In this document: positions 25,901 through 34,919 of the stretch, one piece after another | How positions within the stretch are numbered: position 1 is the stretch's first letter | Layout of the letters: each line of letters begins with the position of its first letter | From: Pseudolabrys taiwanensis | Lineage (GTDB): Bacteria; Pseudomonadota; Alphaproteobacteria; Rhizobiales; Xanthobacteraceae | DNA: 64,000 nucleotides | Reading direction: 5' to 3' | Assembly: GCF_003367395.1 (NCBI RefSeq) | Contig: NZ_CP031417.1 | Location: 5,047,501 to 5,111,500 of the forward strand | Made by a program: the position numbers and the translations under genes | The notes under the pieces: generated by a model | Told to the model about the DNA's origin: nothing | The model's database searches: none | The model's input: the letters and a program-made list of their open reading frames with translations, nothing else

Positions 25901-27967
25901 CTAGCGGCCTTCGCGCGCCCATGTCAGCGCCAGCGCACCGACCATCAGCAACAAGCCGATCAGGCCGCTGAACACCGGCAGGACGCCGATGCCGCGCACG
26001 ACCGAGACGTCGCGCATGCGCAAGCCGATCCAGTCCTCGCCCTTGAACGTTGAACTCGAGCGCACTGGCACGATGCGCGGCACGGTGAGGCCGCTGCCTT
26101 CGTCGAGACGGCGCGCGTCGCCGCCGGTCGCGGCGGCGAGCTTGCCGAGCACGTCGGTGGTCGAGGTGACTTCCTGGAATTCGCGCGGATTGGCGGGACC
26201 GACATTGACCAGCGCGGTCAGCTTGCCGTCGGTCGCGCGCCACAGGCCGAGTTCGTTGGCGGTGACGGTCGAGCGCCAGACGCCGGGCTCGGCGGAGGTG
26301 AGCTGCAAGGTGCGCTTCTGTCCGGTCGGCGAGGTCAGCGTTACGTCGCTCACCTGATCGGCCATGGTCTGCCGCTGCACGGTGATGTCGCGGCCCTGCA
26401 CCAGCAAGCGCAGCGCTTCTTCTTCCAGGTCGGGCTGCTTCATCAGCCAGTGCGACAGGCGCCGCAACAGATCGAGATGCGGCCCGCCGCCCTCATAGCC
26501 GCGCGCCCACAACCAGATGTGATCCGACAGCAGCAGCGCCACGCGGCCTTCGCCCTCGCGCGCGAGCACGAGCAGCGGCTTGCCGTCCGGTCCCTGCATC
26601 ACCGGCGTGCCGGTGGTGCGGCGTGTGTCCACGAGGCGGAACCAGCGGCTCCAATGCGGTGGGTTGGTGTCGGAGCCTTCGAGCGCGCGCGTCACCGGAT
26701 GACGCTGGCCGGCCTGCGTCAGCTGCGCGAAGAACGGCTGCTCGGTGACGTCGCCGGACGGTTCGGCCGGCAGGATGACGTCGAGCGGCGTGCGCCACAG
26801 ACTCGTCGGGCTGGCGTAATCGGGACCGGCGGCGATCAACACCGCGCCGCCGTCGCGCACGAAGCGGGCGATGTTGTCGAAATAGATCATCGGCAGCACG
26901 CCCTGACGCGCGTAGCGGTCGAAGATGATGAGCTGGAATTCCGAGATCTTCTGCTGGAACAGCTCGCGCGTCGGGAAGGCGATCAGCGACAATTCGTTGA
27001 TCGGCGTGCCGTCCTGCTTCTCCGGCGGCCTCAGAATCGTGAAGTGCACGAGATCGACCGAGGCATCCGACTTGAGCAGGTTGCGCCAGGTGCGTTCGCC
27101 GACATGCGGCTCGCCCGACACCAGCAGCACGCGCAGCTTGTCGCGCACGCCGTCAATCGAGACGACCGCGCGGTTGTTCACGTCGGTCAACTCGTTGGGA
27201 ATGGTGGAGGCTTCGATCTCGACGATGTTCTGCCCGGCGTGCGGAATCGGTACGTTGATTTTGGTCTCGGTGCCGACCGGCACCGTGCGCTGTTCCAGCA
27301 CTTCGCCGTCGCGGCGGATGGTCACCTGCGCGCTGCCGACGCGCGCGCCCTGGTCGTCGACGCGGAAGCCGACGGTCTGCGCCTGCCCGACGATGCCGAA
27401 GCGGGGCGTTTGCGTCAGCACGACGCGGCGGTCGATCTCGTCTTTGTGGCCGGTGATCAGCGCGTGCAATGGCGCGGCAAAGCCAAGCGCGGCGACGTCG
27501 GCCGGCACGTCGTGCACGCGGCCGTCGGTGATCATGATCGCGCCGGCGATGCGGTCGGGCGGCACGTCGGCGAGCGTCGAGGACAGCGCGGAGAACAACC
27601 GCGTGCCGTCGTTTTCGCCATCGGCCTGCGCGGCTTCCGCGACGCGCACTTCCAGGCCGGGAATAGCTTTCAGCCGTTCGGTCACCGTGGCGCGCGCGGC
27701 TTCCGCCTGCTGGTTGCGGTCGCCGAAATCCTGGCTCGGACTCTTGTCGATGATGACGGCGGCGACGGAGGGAATGGGGTCGCGGTCTTCGCGCGTCAGC
27801 GATGGGTTGGCGAGCGCCAGCACGAACAGCGCCATCGCCACGGTGCGCATGAGCGCGCCGCGGCTGCGCGCGATCAGCAGCAGCGCCGAGATGACGATGG
27901 CGACGCCGAACGCGACCCACACCACATAGGCGGGCACCAAGGGCGCGAATGAGATGCCGAGGTTCAT
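25901..27967 (-). CDS. Membrane protein with a glutamine-amidotransferase-like domain
   Basis: 688 residues. Two N-terminal membrane helices (YVVWVAFGVAIVISALLLIA and RTVAMALFVLALANPSL), a VWA-like domain (VAAVIIDKSPSQDFGDR...GAIMITDGRVHDVPADV), a beta-sandwich, then a class I amidotransferase-like flavodoxin fold (LRVLLVSGEPHVGERTW...LIIFDRYARQGVLP...GGAVLIAAGPDY), and a C-terminal helix (GVLPVFSGLIGLLLMVGALALTW). The catalytic Cys of true amidotransferases is not apparent, so the domain is probably structural. It ends the leftward MoxR operon; the gap to the previous gene holds a palindrome. Confidence 0.75.
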   Translation of the reverse strand: MNLGISFAPLVPAYVVWVAFGVAIVISALLLIARSRGALMRTVAMALFVLALANPSLTREDRDPIPSVAAVIIDKSPSQDFGDRNQQAEAARATVTERLKAIPGLEVRVAEAAQADGENDGTRLFSALSSTLADVPPDRIAGAIMITDGRVHDVPADVAALGFAAPLHALITGHKDEIDRRVVLTQTPRFGIVGQAQTVGFRVDDQGARVGSAQVTIRRDGEVLEQRTVPVGTETKINVPIPHAGQNIVEIEASTIPNELTDVNNRAVVSIDGVRDKLRVLLVSGEPHVGERTWRNLLKSDASVDLVHFTILRPPEKQDGTPINELSLIAFPTRELFQQKISEFQLIIFDRYARQGVLPMIYFDNIARFVRDGGAVLIAAGPDYASPTSLWRTPLDVILPAEPSGDVTEQPFFAQLTQAGQRHPVTRALEGSDTNPPHWSRWFRLVDTRRTTGTPVMQGPDGKPLLVLAREGEGRVALLLSDHIWLWARGYEGGGPHLDLLRRLSHWLMKQPDLEEEALRLLVQGRDITVQRQTMADQVSDVTLTSPTGQKRTLQLTSAEPGVWRSTVTANELGLWRATDGKLTALVNVGPANPREFQEVTSTTDVLGKLAAATGGDARRLDEGSGLTVPRIVPVRSSSTFKGEDWIGLRMRDVSVVRGIGVLPVFSGLIGLLLMVGALALTWAREGR

Positions 27968-27974
27968 GCTTTAT

Positions 27975-28085
27975 GGCCTCTGTCGTCCCGGGCGAGCGAG
28001 CGGAGCGAGAAAGACCCGGGACCCATACGCCGCAGTCTCTCGATAGGCTGCGGCGTATGGGTCCCCGCTTTCGCGGGGACGACAA
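27975..28085. repeat. Palindromic repeat inside the MoxR operon
   Basis: GTCGTCCCGGGCGAGCGAGCGGAGCGAGAAAGACCCGGGACC, a CATACGCCGCAG/CTGCGGCGTATG pair and GTCCCCGCTTTCGCGGGGACGAC, filling most of the gap between the last two operon genes. A related element lies at 61377-61487. Confidence 0.75.
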
Positions 28086-28113
28086 AAATGGTGCGCCGCT
28101 TCGTCATCGTCAT

Positions 28114-30987
28114 TTACTGCCCCAGCCGCTCGAGCAGGGCGGGGATGTGCACCTGATCGGCCTTGTAGTTGCCGGTCAGCGCGTACATCACGATGTTGAC
28201 GCCGGCGCGGAAGGCGAATTCGCGCTGGCGCGGTTCGCCCGGCACCAGAGGCAGCATCGGTTGTCCGTCCGGGCGCATCGCCCAGGCGCCGGCGAGATCG
28301 TTCGACGTGATCAATATCGACGACACGCCGTCGCCCCCGCGTGCCGGCCGCTTGCCGCCGCTGTCCTCGTCGTTATCGGCCGCCGTCGCCTCGACCCAGA
28401 GCTGGCCCTCGGTGAAACGGCCGGGGAAGTCGCGCAGCAGGAAGAACGTCTTGGTCAGCACGTGATCGCGCGGGATCGGCTCGAGCTCGGGTATGTCGAG
28501 CGACGACAGAATGGTGCGCAACGCGACCATGCCGGGCCCCTGCATCGGCGAGCCGGGGGGCGCATCGACGGCGTCGCGCGTGTCGAACAGCACGGTGCCG
28601 CCGTTCTTCATGAAGGTGTCGACCTTCTCCAGCGCCGCTTGCGACGGCTTGGCCGCGCCCGGCACCACTGGCCAATAGATCACCGGGAAGAAGGCGAGTT
28701 CGTCGCGCGCCGGATCGACGCCCATCGGCTCGCCGGCTTCGAGCGCGGTGCGCTGCGCGAGGAACAGCGTCAGGCTTTGCAGGCCCGCCTTGCTGATCTC
28801 GTCGACCGACGCGTCGCCGGTGACAATGTAAGCAAGATGCGTCTGCAACGTCGCCTTCATGGCGAAGTCGCGCTGTTGCTGCGTCAGTGGCGGGATCTGC
28901 TGTTGCTGTTGCGTCGGTGTCGGTTGCGGCGGTGCTGGCTGCGCGCGCGCCGCGCCCTGCCAGCTGAGAGCGGCAAGGAGCGCGGCGATGGTCAGCGCAG
29001 CGGTGGCGCTGCGGCGCCGGCGCATGGCGCCGAGGCCGCCGCCCATCATGATCACGATCAGCGCGTCGATCAGCAGCATGATCAAGGCGGCGATGAACAT
29101 CGGGCCGCGCAGATCCACCGGCTCGCCTTGGCGATAGACGTCGACGCGCGCGCCGAGCGAGGACACATCGAGCGGCATCGGCCGGTCGGCCGGCCCGAGC
29201 GTGTTCACCGCAACGAGCCCTTCCGGCGGGCCGTAGAAGCCGGGCGGATGATCGAAGGTCGCGTGGCTGTTGAAGTTGGTCGGGATTGGCCGCGCGGTCG
29301 GCGGCGGCGGCGCGAAGGCGCCGAAGCCGTCGAGAATGCGCGTCGGCGGCACGGCGGGCACCGCGCGCGTGCCGGTGGTGCTGGTCGCGGCGGTGTCGTT
29401 GCTCGGCGTCGCGCCAGCGAGCGTGACGATGCGGCGGAGCATATCGACGAAGGTGCCCGACAGCGGCAGGTCTGACCAGCGCGTGTCGGCAGTGACATGG
29501 AACAGCACGATCAACCCCTTGCCGCGGCGCTGCGCGGTGACGAGCGGCGTACCGTCGGCAAGCGTCGCCCAGGTACGGTCGGATAACGTTGCATCGGGCT
29601 CGGCGAGTACCTGACGCGTGACGGTGACATCCTTCGGCACCGGCATGCCGTTGAACGGGCCATCGCGCGAGAACGCGGCGAGCGGCTGCGGCTTGTCCCA
29701 GCTCAACGAGCCGCCGAGGATGCGGCCACCGCGGCGCAGACGCACCGGTACGAGATTATCGTCGGAGGCGGCAAGGCGCGGCCCGGCGAAGCGCACCAGC
29801 ACGCCGCCGTCTTCGACCCATTTGTTCAGCGGCTCGAGCGACTCCGCGACATTGCCGACGTCGGCAAGGATCATCATTGGCAGGCGCTGATCGAGGAAGC
29901 GCTGCACGGCCTCGGCCGGCGCCACGCCTTCGGCGAGCCGCACATCGGCGAACGGATTGAGCGCGCGCGAAAGATAATAGCTGGCGCCGAGCAGCGGCTG
30001 CGAGCGGTCGGAGGTCGAGCCGGAGACCACGCCGATGGTGCGGCGGCGCCAGCGCTTGTCGAGCAGTTGCACGGCGCCGGCCGAGCGTTCGCTGACGATC
30101 TCCAGGCGCGCCACGTCGTTGCGGATTTCGACCGGCAGATCGATCTTGGCTTCGGTCTCGCGCTCGCCGGCCTTGAACGAGAACGGCGCTTCGCCGAGCG
30201 GCAGGCCCTTCAGATCGATGGCGTTGACGAGACCGTTGTCGCCGCTGCTCCCGTCGGCGCGCAGCACCTTCACCGTCAGCGCGCCGGCCGCATTGTCGGC
30301 GGCGGCGAGCGCGCGTGCCGGCGCGATGCCGCCTTGCACGATGGTCAGCGGGTGATCGCCGATGATCTGCTTCAAGCCCGCAACGAAGGCTTCGCCCTTG
30401 CCGAGATCGACGCCGTCGGAGAGCCAGACGAGCTCGACGTTGGGCGAGTTCTTCAGGAAGCGGTCGATGATCGGCAGCGCTTCGGCACGATCGACGGCGT
30501 AAGGCTTCGGCTTGATCTGCTTGATCTGCACGCGCGCGGCGCCGGCCACCTGCAGCGAGATATCGCGCGCGGTCTCGGACAGCGGCAACACCGCGACGCC
30601 GCGGTCGTTGGCTTCGGCTCGCGCGATCATCTCGTCGGCGGTACGCAGACGCTGATCCCACGACGCCGCGGCCGACCAGCCGTCATCGAGCAGGATCAAC
30701 AACGGCGCGTTGCGCGTCGCCGAGCCGACCGGCGGATTCCACAGCGGTCCGGCGGCCGCGAAGATGACGAGCGCGGCGAGCAGCAGACGCAGAAGGGTGA
30801 GCCACCAAGGCGTGCGCGCGGGGGTCTCTTCCTTCGGCGAAATCTCGAACAGCAGCCGCGTCGGCGGGAAGTTGACGCGGCGCGGGCGCGGCGGCACCAG
30901 CCGCAGCAGCCACCATAGCAGCGGCAGGCTGGCGAGTCCGAGCAGGACCAACGGTTGAGCGAAGGCGAGCGGTAAGGACGGGATCAT
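28114..30987 (-). CDS. DUF4159/BatA domain membrane protein
   Basis: 957 residues from the ATG at 30987 (the longer frame is antisense to the DUF58 gene). N-terminus is BatA-like: LVLLGLASLPLLWWLLRLVPPRPRRVNFPPTRLLFEI, second helix LLRLLLAALVIFAAAGPLW, then a VWA-like PLLILLDDGWSAAASWDQR. The middle is a flavodoxin-like domain, and two helices around residue 640-690 precede a DUF4159 domain (TLQTHLAYIVTGDASVDEISKAGLQSLTLFL...IYWPVVPG...GGTVLFDTRDAVD). The Asp-x-Ser of active VWA MIDAS is not clear. The start overlaps the DUF58 gene stop (ATGA). It is likely a scaffold in a MoxR-dependent envelope complex. Confidence 0.85.
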   Translation of the reverse strand: MIPSLPLAFAQPLVLLGLASLPLLWWLLRLVPPRPRRVNFPPTRLLFEISPKEETPARTPWWLTLLRLLLAALVIFAAAGPLWNPPVGSATRNAPLLILLDDGWSAAASWDQRLRTADEMIARAEANDRGVAVLPLSETARDISLQVAGAARVQIKQIKPKPYAVDRAEALPIIDRFLKNSPNVELVWLSDGVDLGKGEAFVAGLKQIIGDHPLTIVQGGIAPARALAAADNAAGALTVKVLRADGSSGDNGLVNAIDLKGLPLGEAPFSFKAGERETEAKIDLPVEIRNDVARLEIVSERSAGAVQLLDKRWRRRTIGVVSGSTSDRSQPLLGASYYLSRALNPFADVRLAEGVAPAEAVQRFLDQRLPMMILADVGNVAESLEPLNKWVEDGGVLVRFAGPRLAASDDNLVPVRLRRGGRILGGSLSWDKPQPLAAFSRDGPFNGMPVPKDVTVTRQVLAEPDATLSDRTWATLADGTPLVTAQRRGKGLIVLFHVTADTRWSDLPLSGTFVDMLRRIVTLAGATPSNDTAATSTTGTRAVPAVPPTRILDGFGAFAPPPPTARPIPTNFNSHATFDHPPGFYGPPEGLVAVNTLGPADRPMPLDVSSLGARVDVYRQGEPVDLRGPMFIAALIMLLIDALIVIMMGGGLGAMRRRRSATAALTIAALLAALSWQGAARAQPAPPQPTPTQQQQQIPPLTQQQRDFAMKATLQTHLAYIVTGDASVDEISKAGLQSLTLFLAQRTALEAGEPMGVDPARDELAFFPVIYWPVVPGAAKPSQAALEKVDTFMKNGGTVLFDTRDAVDAPPGSPMQGPGMVALRTILSSLDIPELEPIPRDHVLTKTFFLLRDFPGRFTEGQLWVEATAADNDEDSGGKRPARGGDGVSSILITSNDLAGAWAMRPDGQPMLPLVPGEPRQREFAFRAGVNIVMYALTGNYKADQVHIPALLERLGQ

Positions 30988-31937
30988 GACGGCGCTTCCG
31001 CCCCCGTGCGCGCGGGCTGACGGCTTTGGACGACGGCATGCGCGCCAGCGCCCATGCGCGCATGCAGCGCGAACAACAGCTCGGTCGGGCCGCGATCGGT
31101 GTGATGGACGATGAAGCTCCAGCCAAACTGTTCGCATTCCGCGCGCAGCGCGGCGCGGTGGTTGGCGACGAGCGTTTGATAGTCCTGACGCCAGGTCTCG
31201 GCGCGGCCGGCGGTGACGCTGCCGAGCCCTTCGGATTCGACGAACTCGACGCGGCCGGAATAGGGGAAGCTCTCTTCGGCCGGATCGCAAACCTGCACGA
31301 CGTGGCCGCGCGCGCCATTTGCAGCGAGCTGGCCGATAGTGCGGCGGAAGTCGGCGATCGGCGACCAGAGATCGGAGAACAACAGCACTTCGGAGAACGG
31401 CGCCGGCGCGAAGTTCGGCGGCAGGCTCGGCCGTTCGTTGTTATCGTGAACGATGCTCTGCGCCATCTTCTCGATGACGTTGCGATTGGCGGTGGGCCGC
31501 ATCAACTGCGGAATGCCGACGCGTTCGCCGCCCTGCACCAGCACTTCCGCCAGCGCGAAGCAAACGACCAGGGTGCGGTCGAGCTTGGTCCACTCCGTCA
31601 GATCGGAGGCGAAGTCCATCGACGGCGAGCGATCGGGCCAGATCCAGATCGTGTGCGACGCTTCCCACTCGCGCTCGCGCACATAGAGATGCTCGTCACG
31701 CGCGGAGCGGCGCCAATCGACAGCGCTCGCCGGTTCGCCGCTGACGAAGCGCCGGTATTGCCAAAAGTTCTCGCCCGAGCCCGCGCGCCGGCGGCCGTGC
31801 AGGCCGTGAATGACGGTGGATGCGACGCGCCGCGCTTCCAGGATGAGCCGCGGCACGCGCGCGGCGAGCTTGCGGCTCTTGCCGATCGCGGCCTGGACTG
31901 CCTGATCTTCGGTGTCGTTCCGTGCGGAATCGGCCAT
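30984..31937 (-). CDS. DUF58 domain protein
   Basis: 317 residues. The DUF58 signature is GRRRAGSGENFWQYRRFVSGEPASAVDWRRSARDEHLYVREREWE, with the conserved DWRxxAR, followed by a VWA-like IWIWPDRSPSMDFAS. DUF58 proteins occur next to MoxR ATPases in nearly all such operons and are presumed to be their adaptor or client. The gene lies three bases past the moxR stop and overlaps the downstream gene by four, so the operon is tightly translated. No membrane helix is visible, so it is probably cytoplasmic. Confidence 0.92.
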   Translation of the reverse strand: MADSARNDTEDQAVQAAIGKSRKLAARVPRLILEARRVASTVIHGLHGRRRAGSGENFWQYRRFVSGEPASAVDWRRSARDEHLYVREREWEASHTIWIWPDRSPSMDFASDLTEWTKLDRTLVVCFALAEVLVQGGERVGIPQLMRPTANRNVIEKMAQSIVHDNNERPSLPPNFAPAPFSEVLLFSDLWSPIADFRRTIGQLAANGARGHVVQVCDPAEESFPYSGRVEFVESEGLGSVTAGRAETWRQDYQTLVANHRAALRAECEQFGWSFIVHHTDRGPTELLFALHARMGAGAHAVVQSRQPARTGAEAPS

Positions 31938-31940
31938 TCG

Positions 31941-32951
31941 TTATCCGACGCGCCGCTTGAGCTGCGCAATGACATTGCCGATCGTTTCGCCTTCGGCGCG
32001 CGCGGCGAAGGTCAGCGCCATGCGGTGCTTGAGCACGGGCTCGGCCAGTTCGACGACGTCATCGACGGATGGCGCGAGGCGTCCGTCGAGCAGCGCGCGG
32101 GCGCGCACGGCCAGCATCAAAGACTGGCTGGCGCGCGGGCCGGGGCCCCAGGCGATCAGCTTGCCGAGATTACCGGCCTCATCGCCGGGACGCGCCGAAC
32201 GCACGAGTTGAAGGATCGCTTCGACCACCGTCTCACCGACCGGCAGACGGCGCACGAGACGTTGCGCGGAGAGCAGATCCTCCGCGGTCATCGCCGCCTT
32301 GGCGCGGGCTTCCTCGGCGCCTGTCGTATCGAACAGGATTTTGCGCTCGGCCTCGAGGCTCGGATAATCGACGTCGATCTCCATCAGGAAGCGGTCGAGC
32401 TGCGCTTCGGGCAGCGGGTAGGTGCCTTCCTGCTCCAGCGGGTTCTGCGTCGCCAGAACGTGGAAAGGCTTTGGCAGATCGTGGCGTGCGCCGGCCACCG
32501 TCACATGCTGCTCCTGCATCGCCTGCAGCAACGCGGATTGCGTGCGCGGCGAAGCACGGTTGATTTCGTCGGCCATCAGCAATTGCGCGAACACCGGACC
32601 GGGGATGAAGCGGAACGAGCGGCGGCCGCCCTGACCCTCTTCGAGCACCTCGGTACCGAGAATGTCGGACGGCATCAGGTCCGGGGTGAACTGCACGCGG
32701 CGGGCATCCAACCCGAGCGCCGTGCCCATGGTTTCGACGAGCTTGGTCTTGGCGAGGCCGGGGACGCCGACGAGCAGCGCGTGGCCACCGGCGAGGACTG
32801 TGACAAGCGCCCGCTCGATGACCGTTTCCTGGCCGAAAATGACAGTGCTGATCGTCTCCTTCGCGGCGCGCACATTGGCGGCGGCGGTTTCCGCCGTGCG
32901 TACGATCATATCTTCCAGCTTTTCCAGGCTTTCGCCGCTTGCCATCGCCAT
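31941..32951 (-). CDS. MoxR family AAA+ ATPase
   Basis: 336 residues. Walker A is VGVPGLAKTKLVE (residues 61-73, the MoxR variant), Walker B is LLMADEINRASPRTQSALL, with sensor 1 in VLATQNPLEQEGTYPLPEAQLDRFL, the MoxR hallmark. The C-terminal lid contains RLPVGETVVEAILQLVRSARP and the sensor 2 region SQSLMLAVRARALLDGR. MoxR ATPases act as chaperones that load metals or mature membrane protein complexes together with DUF58/VWA partners. It is the first gene of the four-gene leftward operon. Confidence 0.96.
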   Translation of the reverse strand: MAMASGESLEKLEDMIVRTAETAAANVRAAKETISTVIFGQETVIERALVTVLAGGHALLVGVPGLAKTKLVETMGTALGLDARRVQFTPDLMPSDILGTEVLEEGQGGRRSFRFIPGPVFAQLLMADEINRASPRTQSALLQAMQEQHVTVAGARHDLPKPFHVLATQNPLEQEGTYPLPEAQLDRFLMEIDVDYPSLEAERKILFDTTGAEEARAKAAMTAEDLLSAQRLVRRLPVGETVVEAILQLVRSARPGDEAGNLGKLIAWGPGPRASQSLMLAVRARALLDGRLAPSVDDVVELAEPVLKHRMALTFAARAEGETIGNVIAQLKRRVG

Positions 32952-33165
32952 GACAATCCTTTCATCGCGCTTTCGGCCATCAGCCGGGGGGCTTGCGCTC
33001 TACCCGCTTCATCCATGCAACAAACACACCAGAGCAGATTAGTGGCGTGACAGCGGCCGAATCTGCCTCATTCTGGGATCAACTCTACGCTATCTTCCGC
33101 GCCGCGGCGGTGCGATCACGAAGATGCGAACAGCCTCGTAACTTCAAGATTATCGAAGGGTAACA

Positions 33166-33750
33166 ATGGCGAAGACAGGGCAGGGTGGACTGGAAGCGAT
33201 CACGGCATCGCTGCCCCGCGAAAAAGGCGGCCCGCCCCCGGTCGAGCGCTGGAATCCGCCCTTTTGCGGCGACATCGACATGAAAATCGCGGTGGATGGT
33301 ACCTGGCTCTACCAGAAGACACCGATCGGCCGGCCCGCACTCGTGAAGCTGTTTGCGTCGATCCTGAAGCGGGAAGACGAACGCTATTTTCTTGTCACAC
33401 CGGTCGAAAAGGTGGGGATTGTCGTCGAAGACGCGCCTTTTCTCGCCGTCGAACTCGACGTCGCGCGGACGCCGCGTCAGGTCCTGCGCTTTCGCACCAA
33501 TGTGGACGATGTCATAGAGGCGGGACCCGGCCACCGCTTGCGTTTCGAGCCGGAGCCGGAGACGGGTGGGCTGAAGCCTTATGTACACGTGCGCCGCGAC
33601 CTGTGGGCCAAAGTGACGCGGGCCTTGTTCTACGATCTTGTGGAACTCGGCGAGGAGCGTGACATCGGCGGCAAGGCTATGTTCGGCGTGACGTCCAACG
33701 GCGAATTCTTCCCGATGGCGGAAGCGAGCGCCTTACGGGAGATGGCTTGA
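33166..33750 (+). CDS. DUF1285 family protein
   Basis: 194 residues. DUF1285 features are PPVERWNPPFCGDIDMKIAVDGTW near the start, GRPALVKLFASILKREDERYFLVTPVEKVGI in the middle, and VHVRRDLWAKVTRALFYDLVELGE at the end. The fold is known from structural genomics but the role is not. The ATG at 33166 follows AAGGGTAACA. It is translationally coupled to the Nudix gene (the stop and the next start share one base, TGATG) and is divergent from the MoxR operon. Confidence 0.92.
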   Translation: MAKTGQGGLEAITASLPREKGGPPPVERWNPPFCGDIDMKIAVDGTWLYQKTPIGRPALVKLFASILKREDERYFLVTPVEKVGIVVEDAPFLAVELDVARTPRQVLRFRTNVDDVIEAGPGHRLRFEPEPETGGLKPYVHVRRDLWAKVTRALFYDLVELGEERDIGGKAMFGVTSNGEFFPMAEASALREMA

Positions 33751-34412
33751 TGCAGGAGATGGTGACGACGCCCGTGTTGTCGGCGGCGGAGTTCTTCACG
33801 CGCGCGGGCGAGCGGCTCGATCTGGTCATGCCGCAAGGGCTCACCGATCCCAATGTGATCCCCAAGCGCGGCGACCACGACGCGGACCCCGTGATGGAGA
33901 AGATCGCGGCGGTGCGGCCGATCCGTCCGGCCGCGGTGCTGGTGCCCGTCGTCGATCATCCGGAGCCGACGGTGCTGCTCACGCAACGCGCGCAGCATCT
34001 GCCCGACCATCCCGGCCAGATCTCGTTTCCCGGCGGCAAGATCGAGGCAAGCGACGAAACGCCCAAGCACTCGGCGCTGCGCGAGGCGGAGGAGGAGATC
34101 GGCCTCGACCGCGCGCATGTCGAGCCGCTCGGTTATCTCGACCTTTATATGACGACGCTCGGCTATCGCATCGTACCTTTGGTCGCGCGTGTGGAGCCGG
34201 GCTTTACGCTGACGCTCAATCCGAGCGAAGTCGACAACGTGTTCGAGGTGCCGCTGGCATTTCTCATGGACATCGCCAACCACCAGCGTCACTCCCGCGA
34301 ATGGCAGGGCGTGACGCGACATTTCTACGCGATCACCTTCGAGCAACGTTATATTTGGGGCGTGACCGCCGGTATTTTGCGTAATCTGTATGACCGGATC
34401 TACCGAGAGTGA
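33750..34412 (+). CDS. Nudix hydrolase, CoA pyrophosphatase type
   Basis: 220 residues from the ATG at 33750; a TTG one codon earlier is less likely. The CoA-diphosphatase subfamily is indicated by AAVLVPVVDHPEPTVLLTQRAQHLPDHPGQISFPGGKIE with the upstream UPF0035-like LLTQRAxxLxxHxGQxxFPGG pattern, followed by the Nudix box region ETPKHSALREAEEEIGLD. It should cleave CoA-type dinucleotides to 4'-phosphopantetheine and 3',5'-ADP. It shares one base with the DUF1285 gene. Confidence 0.93.
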   Translation: MQEMVTTPVLSAAEFFTRAGERLDLVMPQGLTDPNVIPKRGDHDADPVMEKIAAVRPIRPAAVLVPVVDHPEPTVLLTQRAQHLPDHPGQISFPGGKIEASDETPKHSALREAEEEIGLDRAHVEPLGYLDLYMTTLGYRIVPLVARVEPGFTLTLNPSEVDNVFEVPLAFLMDIANHQRHSREWQGVTRHFYAITFEQRYIWGVTAGILRNLYDRIYRE

Positions 34413-34429
34413 AAGATGCACGGGAAGAC

Positions 34430-34560
34430 TCTTAATCCCTTCCCTGAAAGGGGAGGGTGGCCGCGAGCGCAGCGAGCGGGCGGGTGGCGTTGTTCTCGTG
34501 AGCGCTCCCCCACCCGGTCAGCTTCGCTGACCACCCTCCCGCTTCGGGGGAGGGATGGAG
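34430..34560. repeat. Palindromic repeat D (GGGGAGGG/CCCTCCC)
   Basis: CCCTTCCCTGAAAGGGGAGGGTGGCCGCG...CCACCCGGTCAGCTTCGCTGACC, ACCCTCCCGCTTCGGGGGAGGG. A shorter related element, CCCCTCCCCGCCGCTCCGCG...GGGGGGAGGGG, lies at 34865-34907, and two more lie inside the mutY frame at 58900-59095. Confidence 0.75.
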
Positions 34561-34567
34561 CACCGCA

Positions 34568-34831
34568 ATGATCCGCCCGGTTTTGACCGAGATCGTTCTC
34601 TTCGTGCTGCCGTTCGTTTTGTATGTCGTCTTCCTTTGGGCGACGAAGGCGGGCGTGTTGCATCCGGATTCATGGCCGGTACAGCGCATCGTCAGCCTGG
34701 CGATTGTCGCGTTGATCCTGGTGGCCGGCAGCTTTGTCTTTTTCGCGCATTTTTCCGGTGCGCCGGTCGGCTCGACTTACGTGCCGGCGCATATCGAGGA
34801 CGGCAAATTCGTGCCGGGGCAGATGAAGTGA
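34568..34831 (+). CDS. DUF6111 small membrane protein
   Basis: 87 residues, two membrane helices (LTEIVLFVLPFVLYVVFLWA and IVSLAIVALILVAGSFVFFAHF) and a short polar tail GAPVGSTYVPAHIEDGKFVPGQMK, matching the DUF6111 family found upstream of the CCA-adding enzyme in Rhizobiales. It starts eight bases after a repeat, whose GGAGGGATGGAGC provides the ribosome binding site. Function unknown; co-transcription with the next gene is likely. Confidence 0.85.
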   Translation: MIRPVLTEIVLFVLPFVLYVVFLWATKAGVLHPDSWPVQRIVSLAIVALILVAGSFVFFAHFSGAPVGSTYVPAHIEDGKFVPGQMK

Positions 34832-34919
34832 CATTTGGGATGATGAGAGAGCACGGCGCAGCATTCCCCTCCCCGCCGCTCCGCGTCGCTTCGCGGGGGG
34901 AGGGGAGAATCGGTGCGGC

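Noticed and set aside
26450..27952. Long frames opposite the MoxR operon genes
   Set aside because: The minus-strand genes have family motifs, overlaps and ribosome binding sites; the opposite frames show only compositional bias.
30988..31290. Extension of the DUF4159 protein upstream of 30987
   Set aside because: This region is coding for DUF58 in another frame, and the ATGA overlap marks the true start.
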